Below, piece after piece: positions 16,320 through 25,841 of a DNA stretch of 64,000 bases. Position 1 is the stretch's first letter, and each line of letters opens with the position of its first letter. The position numbers and the translations under genes were made by a program. This DNA comes from Streptomyces sp. WAC 04229 (GTDB lineage: Bacteria; Actinomycetota; Actinomycetes; Streptomycetales; Streptomycetaceae). The stretch covers positions 1-64,000 of the forward strand of contig NZ_QHJH01000013.1 of the NCBI RefSeq assembly GCF_003947455.1, written 5' to 3'. The notes under the pieces were generated by a model. It worked only from the letters and a program-made list of their open reading frames with translations. It searched no databases and was not told where the DNA came from.

Positions 16320-16613
16320 TCCGCCATCTCCACGACTCCACTTGCCGGTGGTGGAAGCCGAAGCCCCGCCCGCCCCTGCTGAGGCAGGTGATCCCGGACT
16401 TCTCAAAATGCGCACAGGTGCTCCCGGAGGGCCCTGTGGGGCTCCCGCCCCTGTCGGGGAGGTCATCCCGCCCTCCAGGACTCCCACGTGAGCACACCAT
16501 GACCGCTGCGGTGCTCGGCCGGCGACGTCAGATCGAACGGCGAGAGCACCGGCCCTTGTCACACAGCATCGTGTCGCACGGCTCGAACCTCGGGCCCGGC
16601 ACCCGGCGCGCGG

Positions 16614-17960
16614 TCAGCTCGCCGCGGTCACCGTCATCGGCAGTCCGCCCGCCATGCGCAGCGACAACATGGGCTCCGGAACCGCCCGGTGGCCGGGTAC
16701 GGAGGTGAGCGTCAGGTCCCGGGTGAGGAGCGCGGTGACGAAGACCGCCTCCATCATGCCGAGGTTGCTGCCGACACAGAACCGGGGGCCGGCACCGAAC
16801 GGAATGTAGGCGTACCGCGGGCGGTGGGCCACCCGCTGGGCGTCGAACCGCTCGGGGTCGAATCGTTCCGGTTCCTCCCACATGTCCGGGTGCCGGTGCA
16901 GGATGTACGGACTGACCAGGACGTCGGCACCGGCCGACACCGTGTAGCCGCCGACCTCGTCGTCCTCCTGGGCCACCCGGGGCAGCACCCACACCGGCGG
17001 GTACAGCCGCATGGCCTCCTGCACCACCATGGTGGTGTAACCGAGCCGGTGCAGGTCCTCCACCTGCGGGCCGCGGTCGCCGAGGACATGCCGTGCCTCC
17101 GCCCGGACCCGCTCTCGGACCTCGGGGTGCTTGTCGAGCAGGCTGAGCGTCCAGCCGAGCGTGCTCGCGGTGGTCTCGTGCCCAGCGAGCAGGAGGGTGA
17201 CGATCTCCTCCCGCAGCCGGGCCCGGGCGGCCGTGGTGTCGGCCGTCCGGCGGGCCGCGAGGATCATCCGGCCGAGTGCGTCCTGCGGCGGTTCGCCGCC
17301 CGCCATGCGTCCGGTGCGGTCCGCGACCAGCCGGTCGGCGACCTCGTACAGCTCCTTGCGGGCCTTGCGGAACCGCCGCTGCCCGGGGGTGGGCAGCCAC
17401 TTGGGCACCAGGTCCTGCGTCACCATCTCGAACATGGCCTGGTCCTGGACCGCTTCGAAGGAGTGGGCCACCGCGTCGTGGCCGCCGAGGTCCGTGTCGA
17501 GCAGGGTGCGGCCGAGCACACCGAGGGTGAGCCCGGTGAGCTCGGCCTGGACGTCGACGGGGCCCGCGCCCTCGCGCCCGCGGAGCAGGGCGACCAGCTT
17601 GGCCGCCTCCTCCGCGACCGCGTCCGCCTGGCGGGCGATGCGGGTGGGCTTGAAGGCCGGCTGGACGGTGCGGCGCTGTTCCTGCCAGATGTCGCCGTCG
17701 CTGGTCAGCAGGCCGTCACCCAGGACGCGTCGGGCCTGCACGAGGCCGATGCCCTTGCGGTAGTTGGCGTTGTTGTCGGCGAGCACGTGCTTGGCGTGGT
17801 CCGGGTGGTTGAACACGTACAGCTTCTTCGGGCCGATGACGACCCGGACCGCGTCGCCGAGGGCCGCCGCCTCCCGCATCAGGCCGAGCCGGTCGACGGC
17901 GAGCTTCTTCAGCAGTCCGGGCAGTGCGGCGGGCGGCGGGCCCGGCGGGTGTCGGGTCAT
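16614..17960 (-). CDS. Cytochrome P450, last gene of the core enediyne operon (E7-like)
   Basis: A 448-residue P450 with an intact I-helix AGHETT (259-264), E315-R318 as ExxR, PERFDPERF, and the heme loop FGAGPRFCVG with Cys395. It resembles the CYP102/CYP4-like architecture more than the short class-I P450 at the left edge. The ATG at 17960 overlaps the flavin-reductase stop by 4 nt. Placement at the end of the synthase operon suggests oxidation of the enediyne core; from memory nine-membered clusters carry a P450 called E7 in this role. Redox partner genes were not seen in the window. Confidence 0.93.
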   Translation of the reverse strand: MTRHPPGPPPAALPGLLKKLAVDRLGLMREAAALGDAVRVVIGPKKLYVFNHPDHAKHVLADNNANYRKGIGLVQARRVLGDGLLTSDGDIWQEQRRTVQPAFKPTRIARQADAVAEEAAKLVALLRGREGAGPVDVQAELTGLTLGVLGRTLLDTDLGGHDAVAHSFEAVQDQAMFEMVTQDLVPKWLPTPGQRRFRKARKELYEVADRLVADRTGRMAGGEPPQDALGRMILAARRTADTTAARARLREEIVTLLLAGHETTASTLGWTLSLLDKHPEVRERVRAEARHVLGDRGPQVEDLHRLGYTTMVVQEAMRLYPPVWVLPRVAQEDDEVGGYTVSAGADVLVSPYILHRHPDMWEEPERFDPERFDAQRVAHRPRYAYIPFGAGPRFCVGSNLGMMEAVFVTALLTRDLTLTSVPGHRAVPEPMLSLRMAGGLPMTVTAAS

Positions 17961-18508
17961 GGCGTACGGTCCTCCGCTCCCTCGGTGGCCGGGCGGCCGA
18001 AGCGGCCGCCGTGGAAGAGCAGCGGGGTGCCGGCCGCCGCCGGCCGTCCGGCGGCCAGGACCCGGCCGACGAAGATGGTGTGGTCGCCGCCGTCGTACAG
18101 CCGTTCCTTGACGCATTCGAGGTGCGCCAGGGCGCCGGCGATCAGCGGGGTGCCGGTGGCGGCGCCGGCCAGCCAGTCGACTGTCTCGAACTGGCCGCGC
18201 CCGGCGGGCCGGGAGGAGTTGGCGAAATGGCGGGCCACGGCCTCCTGGTCCGCCGCCAGCACCGAGACCGAGAAGGTCTCGGCGTGCGCGAGGCTGCGGT
18301 GCATGACCGCGTCGCGCCCGACACAGACCAGGACCAGGGGCGGGTCGAGGGAGACCGCGGTGAACGAGTTCGCGGTCATGCCGCGGCAGTCGTCCCCGCC
18401 CACGGTCACCACGGTGACTCCGGTGGCGAAGGTCCCGAAGGTGCGGCGCAGCTGCTTGCCGTCCTCGATGTCGACGAGCTCCGCGGGCGGAGCGGCCAGG
18501 ACGCTCAT
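17957..18508 (-). CDS. Flavin reductase (SgcE6-like)
   Basis: A 183-residue flavin reductase domain protein: LRRTFGTFATGVTVVTVGG, GMTANSFTAVSLDPPLVLVC and a late HTIFVGRVL strand, the standard pattern of the HpaC/PheA2 type. It supplies reduced FAD to two-component monooxygenases. SgcE6 plays this role in C-1027. As the only such gene in the window it probably serves both acyl-CoA-dehydrogenase-fold monooxygenases (2656-3837 and 7669-8913), although it is expressed with the core operon. It overlaps both neighbours by 4 nt. Confidence 0.93.
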   Translation of the reverse strand: MSVLAAPPAELVDIEDGKQLRRTFGTFATGVTVVTVGGDDCRGMTANSFTAVSLDPPLVLVCVGRDAVMHRSLAHAETFSVSVLAADQEAVARHFANSSRPAGRGQFETVDWLAGAATGTPLIAGALAHLECVKERLYDGGDHTIFVGRVLAAGRPAAAGTPLLFHGGRFGRPATEGAEDRTP

Positions 18509-18963
18509 GACCGCCTCCCGGCCGGCACCCCGTCGTGCGGCACGAGCCGCCGCTCGTGGGCCGGTGCGAGGGTGACCGGGGGTGTGCCCAGGGTGGCGCC
18601 GGCTCCCGGCTGCCCGTAGGCGATGCGCTGGCTGCCCCGGGCCACCAGCTCGTCGCCGCCTCCGGGCGCGCTCCTGACGTGCTCGAAGGTGAACTCCACC
18701 TCGTCGGGCCGGGTCTGCCGGGAGTGCACTCGGATCGTCAGCTCGTCGCCGGGCGTGATCGCGGTGTACAACTCGCAGTCCGTCTCCAGGGTGACGGGGT
18801 CGGCCATGGCGGGGCTCCCGGCGGCGCCGAGTCGCTGCACGAGGTGCAGGTCCCGGGAGTGCTCCTGCCGGATCAGACAGCTCAGGTAGGCGTCGTCGAC
18901 GGCACCGTCCGGCACGTCGGTACCGGCCGTGTACGTGTAGGTGTAGGCGGAGGTGTCAGGCAC
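18505..18963 (-). CDS. Second, diverged E10-type hotdog thioesterase-like protein
   Basis: A 152-residue protein, the same length as E10 at 11216-11674 and clearly related in its second half: TLETDCELYTAITPGDELTI and VEFTFEHV then LVARGSQRIAYG align with E10. The N-terminal active-site block of E10 (NLVGNVYYVNYLRWQ) is replaced by AVDDAYLSCLIRQ, losing the conserved Asn and the Tyr pair. It is therefore either inactive or works differently. The GTG at 18963 overlaps the end of the synthase gene by 8 nt and its stop overlaps the flavin reductase start, so it is made together with the synthase. Confidence 0.85.
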   Translation of the reverse strand: MPDTSAYTYTYTAGTDVPDGAVDDAYLSCLIRQEHSRDLHLVQRLGAAGSPAMADPVTLETDCELYTAITPGDELTIRVHSRQTRPDEVEFTFEHVRSAPGGGDELVARGSQRIAYGQPGAGATLGTPPVTLAPAHERRLVPHDGVPAGRRS

Positions 18964-21900
18964 GGTGGGACCCTTCGCTGCTGGGCGGTGTGCTGTCTGT
19001 GAGTACGGCGAAGACGACGGGCTCCAGGGCGGTGCGCAGCGTGGTGACGAAGGTCACGACGGTGAGGTCACCGCAGGTGAAGGACACCCAGTTGCTGCGG
19101 GTGTGCGGGGTGAGGGCAAGCGGGACCTGTGCCAGGTATCCGGCCTTGGTCAGGCACTCCACGGCACTCCACACCCGGGTGGCGGCCGTGTCGGGGGTCT
19201 CGCCGGTCTCCTTGGCGACGAGCGCCGCGAGCGGTGCGTAGGCGCCGAGGAGCGACTGCCACTCGCTGTCCGGGCGGATGCTGACCGGCTCGATGTCGCA
19301 GGTCACGGTCGCGTCGGACAGTGTGGCGAGTGTCAGTCCCATGCCGTGGGCGGCGGAGACCCGCAGGCCGCCGTCGATCTCCGGCTGCCCGTCGGGCCGG
19401 TACCGGAGGTCGGCGTGGGCGCCGAGGGCGCGTTGCACGGCGGCCGCGGTGGCTGCCCGGCGGGCCGCCACACTGCCCGGCTCTGTGCCGGTGTCCTGCC
19501 GGTCCGGTTCGACCGCGACGGCGATGCGCCGACCGAGCATGTCCTCCAGGGTCCGTTCCAGATACGAGCCGAGCAGCGGCGGCGCCCAGGGCCCGGAGCC
19601 GTCGGTCTTGCCCACGGCGTGCAGGGTCAGTCCGTCCCAGCGCTCCACCACGTTTCCCTTGCGGTCCCGTACGGCGATGTCGTAGACGTACGTGTCGCCG
19701 TCCCGGGAGCGTTCGGTGGCGCAGTAGCGCAACTCTTGTGCGTCCCCGGGGAGTTCGGTGCCGGCGCCCATCGGCTGCAGCCGTTCGATGGCGGAGGGCA
19801 GCAGCGTGGCGTCGGGGACGCAGACCTGGTTGCCGTGCATCAGGGCGTCGCGCATCCCGGGGTCGGCGAGCAGCAGCGTGGACGGCAGGAAGCCGGCGAA
19901 CCAGCCGGTGGGCCCGGCGACCGCCACGTCGGCGTCGACGTCGCGGGCGGCGGCCCGGTGGAAGCGCCGCAGCCGCTGGAAGCGTCCGCCCTGGAACAGC
20001 ACGCTGCCGTACAGATCGGCCGCCGGGTCGAGGGCGACCGGGGTGGTCCCGGCGGCGACCTGCTCGGGTCCTCCGGCGGGCACGGGCGTATCCGTGTAGA
20101 CCAGGCGGGCCCGGAAGTGCTCGGCGGTGAAGCCCGTGTCCGCGGCGCGGATGGCCACGTCGACGGTGTCGGTGCCGGTCACGGTGGCGGCGATGCGGAT
20201 CCGGGCGGCGCCGTTGGGCGGCACCACGATGGGCCGCTGGAACTGCACCCGCTCGAATACGGGGGTGCCTTCCCAGCCGGTGGCCGCGTACGCCACCTGG
20301 GCCATGGCCTCCATGCCGAGCACGGCGGGCATCAGCAGGTTGCCGTCCACCAGGTGGTCGGCGAGATAGGGGTCGGTGCCCGCGTTCAGCTCGACCTCCG
20401 TGACCAGTTCGACGCCGTGGTAGCGGATCAGCGGGGTGCCGGTGAAGCGCAGCAGCGGCAGCGGGGGCAGGTCGCGGCGGACCGTGCCGATGCCCTCGGT
20501 GCGACCGCTGACGACCGTGACGACGGGCGCGTCCGGGTCGGCGATGAGGCGGAGCAGGAGCTCCACTCCCTGGCCGGGTGAGACTGGGGTGATGCCCTGG
20601 CGGGCCAGGGTCTCGACGACGGACAGCTTCTCCCCCATGCCGACACCGGACCAGACCGACCACTCCAGGCAGCGGGCCCGGCAGCGGGGGTGTGTGCGGG
20701 CCACCTCTTCGGTGAGGTCGGCGAGCCATTCGTTGGCCGTGGCGTAGTGCGCCTCGCCCTGCAGTCCGGAGCGTCCGATGATGCTGCCGAAGGTGACGAG
20801 CAGCTTGAGGTGCTCCGGTCCGACGGCGTCGAGGACCGTACGCAGGCCGTCGACCTTGGGGGCGAAGGTCCGCTCGATGTCCGCCTGTGTGAGCCCGCCG
20901 AGGGGGCCGGGTTCGTTGCTCCCGGCGCCGTGCAGCAGCGCGGTGACCGGGCCGAGCCGGCCGGTGAGTTCGCCGACCGCGGCCCGGACCTGCTGCGCGT
21001 CGGTGACGTCGGCGCGGGCATAGTGGAGCGTCACGCCCCGGTCGGCCATCCGGGCCAGGTTGGCGGCGAGTTCGGTGTCGGTGTGCGGGTCGGAGCGGCC
21101 CAGGACGGCGAGGGCGGCGCCGGTCTCCCGGGCCACGGCCAGGGCGCACTCGGCGGAGATGCCCTTGCCGCCGCCGGTCACGAGGAGCACGTCCGCGGTG
21201 CCGATCGGCACGTCCGTGCGGTCGGCCCGGGCCGGCAGGGCGGTCAGGGTCGGTACGCGGCGGGTGCCGTCGGTGTCGTAGTGCGCCTCGCAGAACCGGG
21301 TGCTGCCGGTGACGGCGGCGACCTCGGCGAGCACGCGTGTCACCACCTGTTCGGCACTGTCAGCGGTCAGCGGGGTCTGGACGACGGTGGTGCGCAGGCC
21401 CGGCTGTTCCAGGTGCAGGGTCTTGGCGAGACCGGCGGCGCCGCGGCCGGACTGCACCAGGACGAACCGCAGGTCCGGTGTGGCACCGGCGGCGGCCAGG
21501 GCGGCCTTGGCGCCGTTCAGCGCGTACTCCACCTCTTCGGGCGGGCAGGCGTCGGACAGGCAGACCAGGACCCCGGGGCCCAGGGCCGACTGCCGCAGGG
21601 CGGTGGCCAGCCGATCCGCCACCGGGTGGCCGTCGGGGGCGAACAGCTGCCAGTCGCTGGCACCCTCGGCGGCGACCGGCGCGCCGGGCAGCGCGAGTTC
21701 CTGCGGTGCGACGGAGAAGGCGCGGACCCAGGGTGCGGAACCGGCCACCACGGGGGCGGCCTCGGCCGCGCCGCCGGTGCCGGCGAGGGACTCCAGGGCC
21801 TCGGCGATGTCGCCCACCGTCGCGGTCGCGAAGTTGGTCGGCATCTGGGTGGCGGGGATGCCAAGGCGCGTGGTGGCCTGGTTGACGATCTGCCCGACGG

Positions 21901-24820
21901 TGATCGAGCTCAGGTGCAGTCCGTCGAGGAGGCTGCTGCCCGCGTCCACCAACTCCACCGGCAGTTCGGCGCGTTCGGCCACGAGGGCGAGGAGCACGTC
22001 GAGTGCCGACTCCCCGGCGCTCCCGGTCGTGGTCGCCGCTCCTGCGGTGTCGGTGCCGGTGTCGGCGGGCCGGGCCGTGACGACGGGCAGGTCGTGCTGC
22101 GGTGCCTGCTCGCAGGGGCTGGCCAGGAAGCTGAGTTCGGTCCCGATGGTCAGCGGGCGGGTCAGCCGGTCCCGGAACAGCCGCTCGTGGGTTACGGGTG
22201 CGCCGAGCACCCAGGCCGCCGCGACGACCTGCAGGAGGGAGCGCAGGGATTCGTCGTCGGTGTTCAGGGTCAGCGCGGGGACGTCGGTGGAGGCGGCCGT
22301 GAGGCTGCTCAGCACCCGGCCGGGGCCGACCTCGACGAACAGGTCGACGTCGTCGGCCGCGATGGTCACCGCCTGGGTGAACAGCACCGGTTCGGTGATC
22401 TGGTCCCGCAGCAGCCCGGCAAGGTCGGTCCGCCCGGTCAGTTCGGCGCCGGTGACGGTGGAGACGACCCTGCGCTCCAGGCCCGCGAACGCGGTTGCGG
22501 AGAGCCAGCGGCCGAACGCGTCGGCGGCGGGCGCGACCAGCGGGGAGTGGAAGGCGTGCGACACCGCGAGGCGGGTGCAGGCGGTGCCGGCCCGCGCGGC
22601 CCGCTCCGTGAGCGTGTCGACAGCGTCGGCCGGTCCGGCGACGACGGTCTGCTCGGGCCCGTTGTACCCTGCCACGACGACCGGCAGACCGGCCGTCAGT
22701 GCCTGGACGGCCGCCGGTGCGGCGCCGAGCGAGGCCATGGTGCCGGAGGCGCTGTGCTCGGCCATGGCCCGGCCCCGGACCCTGGCGGCGTCGAGCAGCA
22801 CCTGGCCGTCCATCGCTCCGGCCCAGTGCAGGGCGGCGAGTTCGCCGAGGCTGTGGCCGACGGCGACGTCCGCCTCGATGCCCAGGGCGTCCAGCGCCCG
22901 CAGGCCGGCCAGCGAACCGGTGGCGATGCGGGGCTGGGCCACCTCGGTGGCGTTGGTGTCCCCGTCCGTGGGCAGCCCGGCGCCGGCGTAGACGTCCGCC
23001 GCCTCGGGGAAGCGGCGGGCCAGGGCGCCCCCGGCCGTGCCCGTGCCCGAGCCCTGGCCGGGGAACAGGAAGCCGATCCGACTGTTCTCACCGGTCCGGC
23101 CGAGGAACGTGCGGCCGCCGTCGACGGCCCGGAAGCGGGCGTCGGGGCCGCGTGCGTCGAGGGCCTTGACGAGCCCGCGCAGCTGCTGTCCGGCGTCCTC
23201 CGGGGAGGTGACGACCGCGGCCGCCCGCCAGGGCTGGTCGAGGAGGTCGCGCTGGAGTGTCGCGGCGAGGTCCCCGATCTGCGCGTACGACAGCTGAGTG
23301 GTGTAGTCGGCCGCCTGGACGAGGCGTTCGCGCAGTTCGCCGGGGGACTGCGCGTCGAACATCAGGAGTTCGCTGTCCTGCAGGGAGCCGGCCAGGGTGA
23401 GGGCGCGGCGGCTGGGGGACTTGTGCGGCAGGGCCGCGGTCTTGTCGAGGACGACGTGGGTGTTGATACCGCCGAATCCCATGGAGGTGACGCCCGCGCG
23501 CAGCGGCAGATCGTCCGGCCAGGCCTCCGCCCGGCGCAGCACCCGCAGCGGCGCCTTGTCGGCGGTGAGCAGGTCGTGCGGGTCGACGCAGCCGAGCGCG
23601 GGCGGCAGCATCCGGGTGTGCAGCGCCATGGCCGCCTTGATGAGACCGGCGATGCCGGCCGCGGCCTTGGTGTGGCCGATCATGCCCTTGATGGAGCTGA
23701 TGACCGCGGGCGTGTCGGCGCCGGCCGCGATGCGGGACTCCGACAGCGCGGTCAGCTCAGTCAGGTCGCCGACGGCGGTGCCGGTGCCGTGGCCTTCGAA
23801 GAGGGGTACGGTTTCGATGCCGAACCCGGCTTGTTCGTAGGCGCGGTCGAGGGCGTGGCGGTAGCCGTTGGCCTCGGGGCGGGTGATGCCGCCCTGGCCG
23901 TCGGAGGAGATGCCCCAGCCGGGGATGCTCGCGTAGATGCGGTGCCCGGCGGCGAGCGCGTCCTCCTCCCGCATGAGGACGATCATGCCGCAGCCCTCGC
24001 CGGGCCAGAAGCCGTTGGAGTGGCGGTCGTACAGGCGCATCTCGCTCGTGGACAGGGCGCCCGTCTTCGCGAACCCGATGATCTCGAAGGGGTCGATGGA
24101 CAGGTCGACGCCACCGGCGACCGCCACGTCGACGGTGCCGCTGAGCAGTGCGGAACCGGCAGTGGTCACGGCCAGCAGCGACGAGGAGCAGGCCCCGTCC
24201 ACGCTGTAGCCGCCGCCGTTGAAGTCGAAGTGGTTGCAGATGCGGCCGGCGATGGTGTTGGACAGGCCGCCCGCCAGGGTGTCCTCGTCGACGGGCGGGA
24301 AGGGCTTCTTGTACTCCTCCTCCATCCCGGCGGCGAACTCCGCGACGCGCTCGTCCTCCCAGCCCATGCCCTTGAGGGCCCCGGCCAGGACCCGGCGCAC
24401 GTACGGCCAGCGCTGCCGCATCACGTGGGCGCGGGAGAACTCCCCGGTGAGGGTGTTGCCGATCATCACGCCGGTGGTCTCCCGCGGCAGGCCGTCGCCC
24501 GCCGGGAAGCCGGCGTCGGCGAGGGCCCGGCCCGCGACGTCCAGGGCGAGCCAGTGCGTGAGGTCGGTGGACCGGTAGGTGCTGCCCGCGATCTTGTGGG
24601 CGACGCGGTCGAACTCGTACCCCTCCAGGACCGCCGCGGTCCGGGCGTAGAAGCGGTCCGGCACGGTCGGGTCGGGATCGTAGTAGTCGGCGAGGTTCAT
24701 GCGTACGTCGGGCAGCCTGCGGAAGGCCCGGCGGCCCGCGACGGCGTTCTCCCACAGTTCCTGAGGGGTCACCGCGTCGGGGTAGCGGCAGGCCATGCCG
24801 ACGATGGCTATCTTGCTCAT
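18956..24820 (-). CDS. pksE: Iterative type I enediyne polyketide synthase (PKSE)
   Basis: A 1954-residue synthase that builds the linear polyene precursor of the enediyne core. KS: Cys211 (DGACSSS), His344 (EGHGTGTA), His383 (GHTKAA). AT: Ser657 in GHSLGE. ACP: Ser972 in LLDGLHLSSITVG, close to the serine position of SgcE. KR: cofactor loop LLVTGGGKGISAE near 1213. DH: His1489 in HLVDGNLLMP and Asp1658 in DPGMRDA. A C-terminal PPTase (about 1780-1940) with CDIEPV (Asp1842, Glu1844) and WSAVECLTK (Glu1888, Lys1892) activates the ACP. All catalytic residues are present and the domain order is that of every known PKSE. The ATG overlaps the unbU stop by 4 nt. Confidence 0.98.
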   Translation of the reverse strand: MSKIAIVGMACRYPDAVTPQELWENAVAGRRAFRRLPDVRMNLADYYDPDPTVPDRFYARTAAVLEGYEFDRVAHKIAGSTYRSTDLTHWLALDVAGRALADAGFPAGDGLPRETTGVMIGNTLTGEFSRAHVMRQRWPYVRRVLAGALKGMGWEDERVAEFAAGMEEEYKKPFPPVDEDTLAGGLSNTIAGRICNHFDFNGGGYSVDGACSSSLLAVTTAGSALLSGTVDVAVAGGVDLSIDPFEIIGFAKTGALSTSEMRLYDRHSNGFWPGEGCGMIVLMREEDALAAGHRIYASIPGWGISSDGQGGITRPEANGYRHALDRAYEQAGFGIETVPLFEGHGTGTAVGDLTELTALSESRIAAGADTPAVISSIKGMIGHTKAAAGIAGLIKAAMALHTRMLPPALGCVDPHDLLTADKAPLRVLRRAEAWPDDLPLRAGVTSMGFGGINTHVVLDKTAALPHKSPSRRALTLAGSLQDSELLMFDAQSPGELRERLVQAADYTTQLSYAQIGDLAATLQRDLLDQPWRAAAVVTSPEDAGQQLRGLVKALDARGPDARFRAVDGGRTFLGRTGENSRIGFLFPGQGSGTGTAGGALARRFPEAADVYAGAGLPTDGDTNATEVAQPRIATGSLAGLRALDALGIEADVAVGHSLGELAALHWAGAMDGQVLLDAARVRGRAMAEHSASGTMASLGAAPAAVQALTAGLPVVVAGYNGPEQTVVAGPADAVDTLTERAARAGTACTRLAVSHAFHSPLVAPAADAFGRWLSATAFAGLERRVVSTVTGAELTGRTDLAGLLRDQITEPVLFTQAVTIAADDVDLFVEVGPGRVLSSLTAASTDVPALTLNTDDESLRSLLQVVAAAWVLGAPVTHERLFRDRLTRPLTIGTELSFLASPCEQAPQHDLPVVTARPADTGTDTAGAATTTGSAGESALDVLLALVAERAELPVELVDAGSSLLDGLHLSSITVGQIVNQATTRLGIPATQMPTNFATATVGDIAEALESLAGTGGAAEAAPVVAGSAPWVRAFSVAPQELALPGAPVAAEGASDWQLFAPDGHPVADRLATALRQSALGPGVLVCLSDACPPEEVEYALNGAKAALAAAGATPDLRFVLVQSGRGAAGLAKTLHLEQPGLRTTVVQTPLTADSAEQVVTRVLAEVAAVTGSTRFCEAHYDTDGTRRVPTLTALPARADRTDVPIGTADVLLVTGGGKGISAECALAVARETGAALAVLGRSDPHTDTELAANLARMADRGVTLHYARADVTDAQQVRAAVGELTGRLGPVTALLHGAGSNEPGPLGGLTQADIERTFAPKVDGLRTVLDAVGPEHLKLLVTFGSIIGRSGLQGEAHYATANEWLADLTEEVARTHPRCRARCLEWSVWSGVGMGEKLSVVETLARQGITPVSPGQGVELLLRLIADPDAPVVTVVSGRTEGIGTVRRDLPPLPLLRFTGTPLIRYHGVELVTEVELNAGTDPYLADHLVDGNLLMPAVLGMEAMAQVAYAATGWEGTPVFERVQFQRPIVVPPNGAARIRIAATVTGTDTVDVAIRAADTGFTAEHFRARLVYTDTPVPAGGPEQVAAGTTPVALDPAADLYGSVLFQGGRFQRLRRFHRAAARDVDADVAVAGPTGWFAGFLPSTLLLADPGMRDALMHGNQVCVPDATLLPSAIERLQPMGAGTELPGDAQELRYCATERSRDGDTYVYDIAVRDRKGNVVERWDGLTLHAVGKTDGSGPWAPPLLGSYLERTLEDMLGRRIAVAVEPDRQDTGTEPGSVAARRAATAAAVQRALGAHADLRYRPDGQPEIDGGLRVSAAHGMGLTLATLSDATVTCDIEPVSIRPDSEWQSLLGAYAPLAALVAKETGETPDTAATRVWSAVECLTKAGYLAQVPLALTPHTRSNWVSFTCGDLTVVTFVTTLRTALEPVVFAVLTDSTPPSSEGSHRA

Positions 24821-25839
24821 GCGGACACCGTCTCCTTCTGCCCGCCCGGAGCGGTTCCGTTGACCTGCCGGGAGCCCGTCAGGGTGTGGAAGGACTCGTG
24901 CACGGGGGCCGGCGGTGCCTCCGCTCCGGTGCGCTTGCCCAGGCGGTCGAGCCACCAGAGGTAACCGCCGCGGATCAGGCAGACCAGCGCGGTGGCGAAG
25001 AACAGGCCGTACGCGATGTGCAGCGCGGTGAGCAGGCCGTACATGCCGGCGACACCGCCGCCGAAGGCGATCTGCTGGAGGCGTCCGGACGGGGACGTGC
25101 CCGGGTCGGTGATCATGTAGTTGGTGAAGAGGACGAAGGCCGTGCCGGTCATCATGCCGAGGCCGGAGGGGATGGAGGTGTCGAAGAGCAGGCCGCGGAC
25201 GACGGCCTGCAGCGCGAATCCGCCGACCCAGGCCGCGATCAGCCACATGCGGCCGGTGAGCTTGGCGTTGAGCATGGTGCCGAGCACGATGATGATGCCC
25301 GGGAGCACCCAGTCGGCGGGGCCGTACAGGTACTCGGTGAAGTGGTAGGGCGGGGCGATACTGGCCCAGGGGAAGAGCAGCAGGATGACGGCGATGCCGA
25401 AGTTCGACGGGTTCATGTAGTGCCGCATCCGGCCGCGCAGCGGGGCGCGCAGCACCCACTTGGTGCCGACGGCGACGATGACGCCGAACACCATGACCCA
25501 GACACGGTCGTTGACGTAGGTCAGCATGTTCACGGCCAGGCCGGTGATGTGCGAGGGGAGCAGGAACTCCATCACTCCGCGGGGACCGCCGCCGAGGTAG
25601 CGGGCCCGGCGTCCGTCGACCCGGGCGCTGATCGCCTCCAGACCGGTCTCTACCGTGTAGGCGGTGACGAGGGCGACGAAGGGCCAGGTCCACGGCTGTT
25701 CGAAGCCGAGCACGGTGTAGCCGAGGATGTTCAGTACGGAGATCGAGAGGGCGAACCGGCGCAGCGCCTTGATGACCTTGGCATCGTGCCGGGGCGCCGC
25801 CTGGGGGGCTGCCTGCGCGGTCGTCTGCTTGTCGGACAC
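24817..25839 (-). CDS. unbU: Enediyne membrane protein UnbU (E5)
   Basis: A 340-residue polytopic membrane protein with about eight hydrophobic segments, including WTWPFVALVTAYTVE and VWVMVFGVIVAVG, and loops such as HYMNPSNFGIAV and FTNYMITDPGTSPSG that recall the RnfD/NqrB type. It belongs to the conserved unbL-unbV-unbU cassette beside every enediyne synthase; its biochemical role (transport or redox at the membrane) is not established. The GTG at 25839 is chosen because AAGGAG is 8 nt upstream; a GTG at 25845 would overlap the unbV stop as GTGA. Confidence 0.93.
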   Translation of the reverse strand: MSDKQTTAQAAPQAAPRHDAKVIKALRRFALSISVLNILGYTVLGFEQPWTWPFVALVTAYTVETGLEAISARVDGRRARYLGGGPRGVMEFLLPSHITGLAVNMLTYVNDRVWVMVFGVIVAVGTKWVLRAPLRGRMRHYMNPSNFGIAVILLLFPWASIAPPYHFTEYLYGPADWVLPGIIIVLGTMLNAKLTGRMWLIAAWVGGFALQAVVRGLLFDTSIPSGLGMMTGTAFVLFTNYMITDPGTSPSGRLQQIAFGGGVAGMYGLLTALHIAYGLFFATALVCLIRGGYLWWLDRLGKRTGAEAPPAPVHESFHTLTGSRQVNGTAPGGQKETVSA

Positions 25840-25841
25840 GG

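Noticed and set aside
20690..24964. Plus-strand 1424-codon ORF opposite the synthase
   Set aside because: Antisense shadow of pksE caused by extreme GC; no family features.
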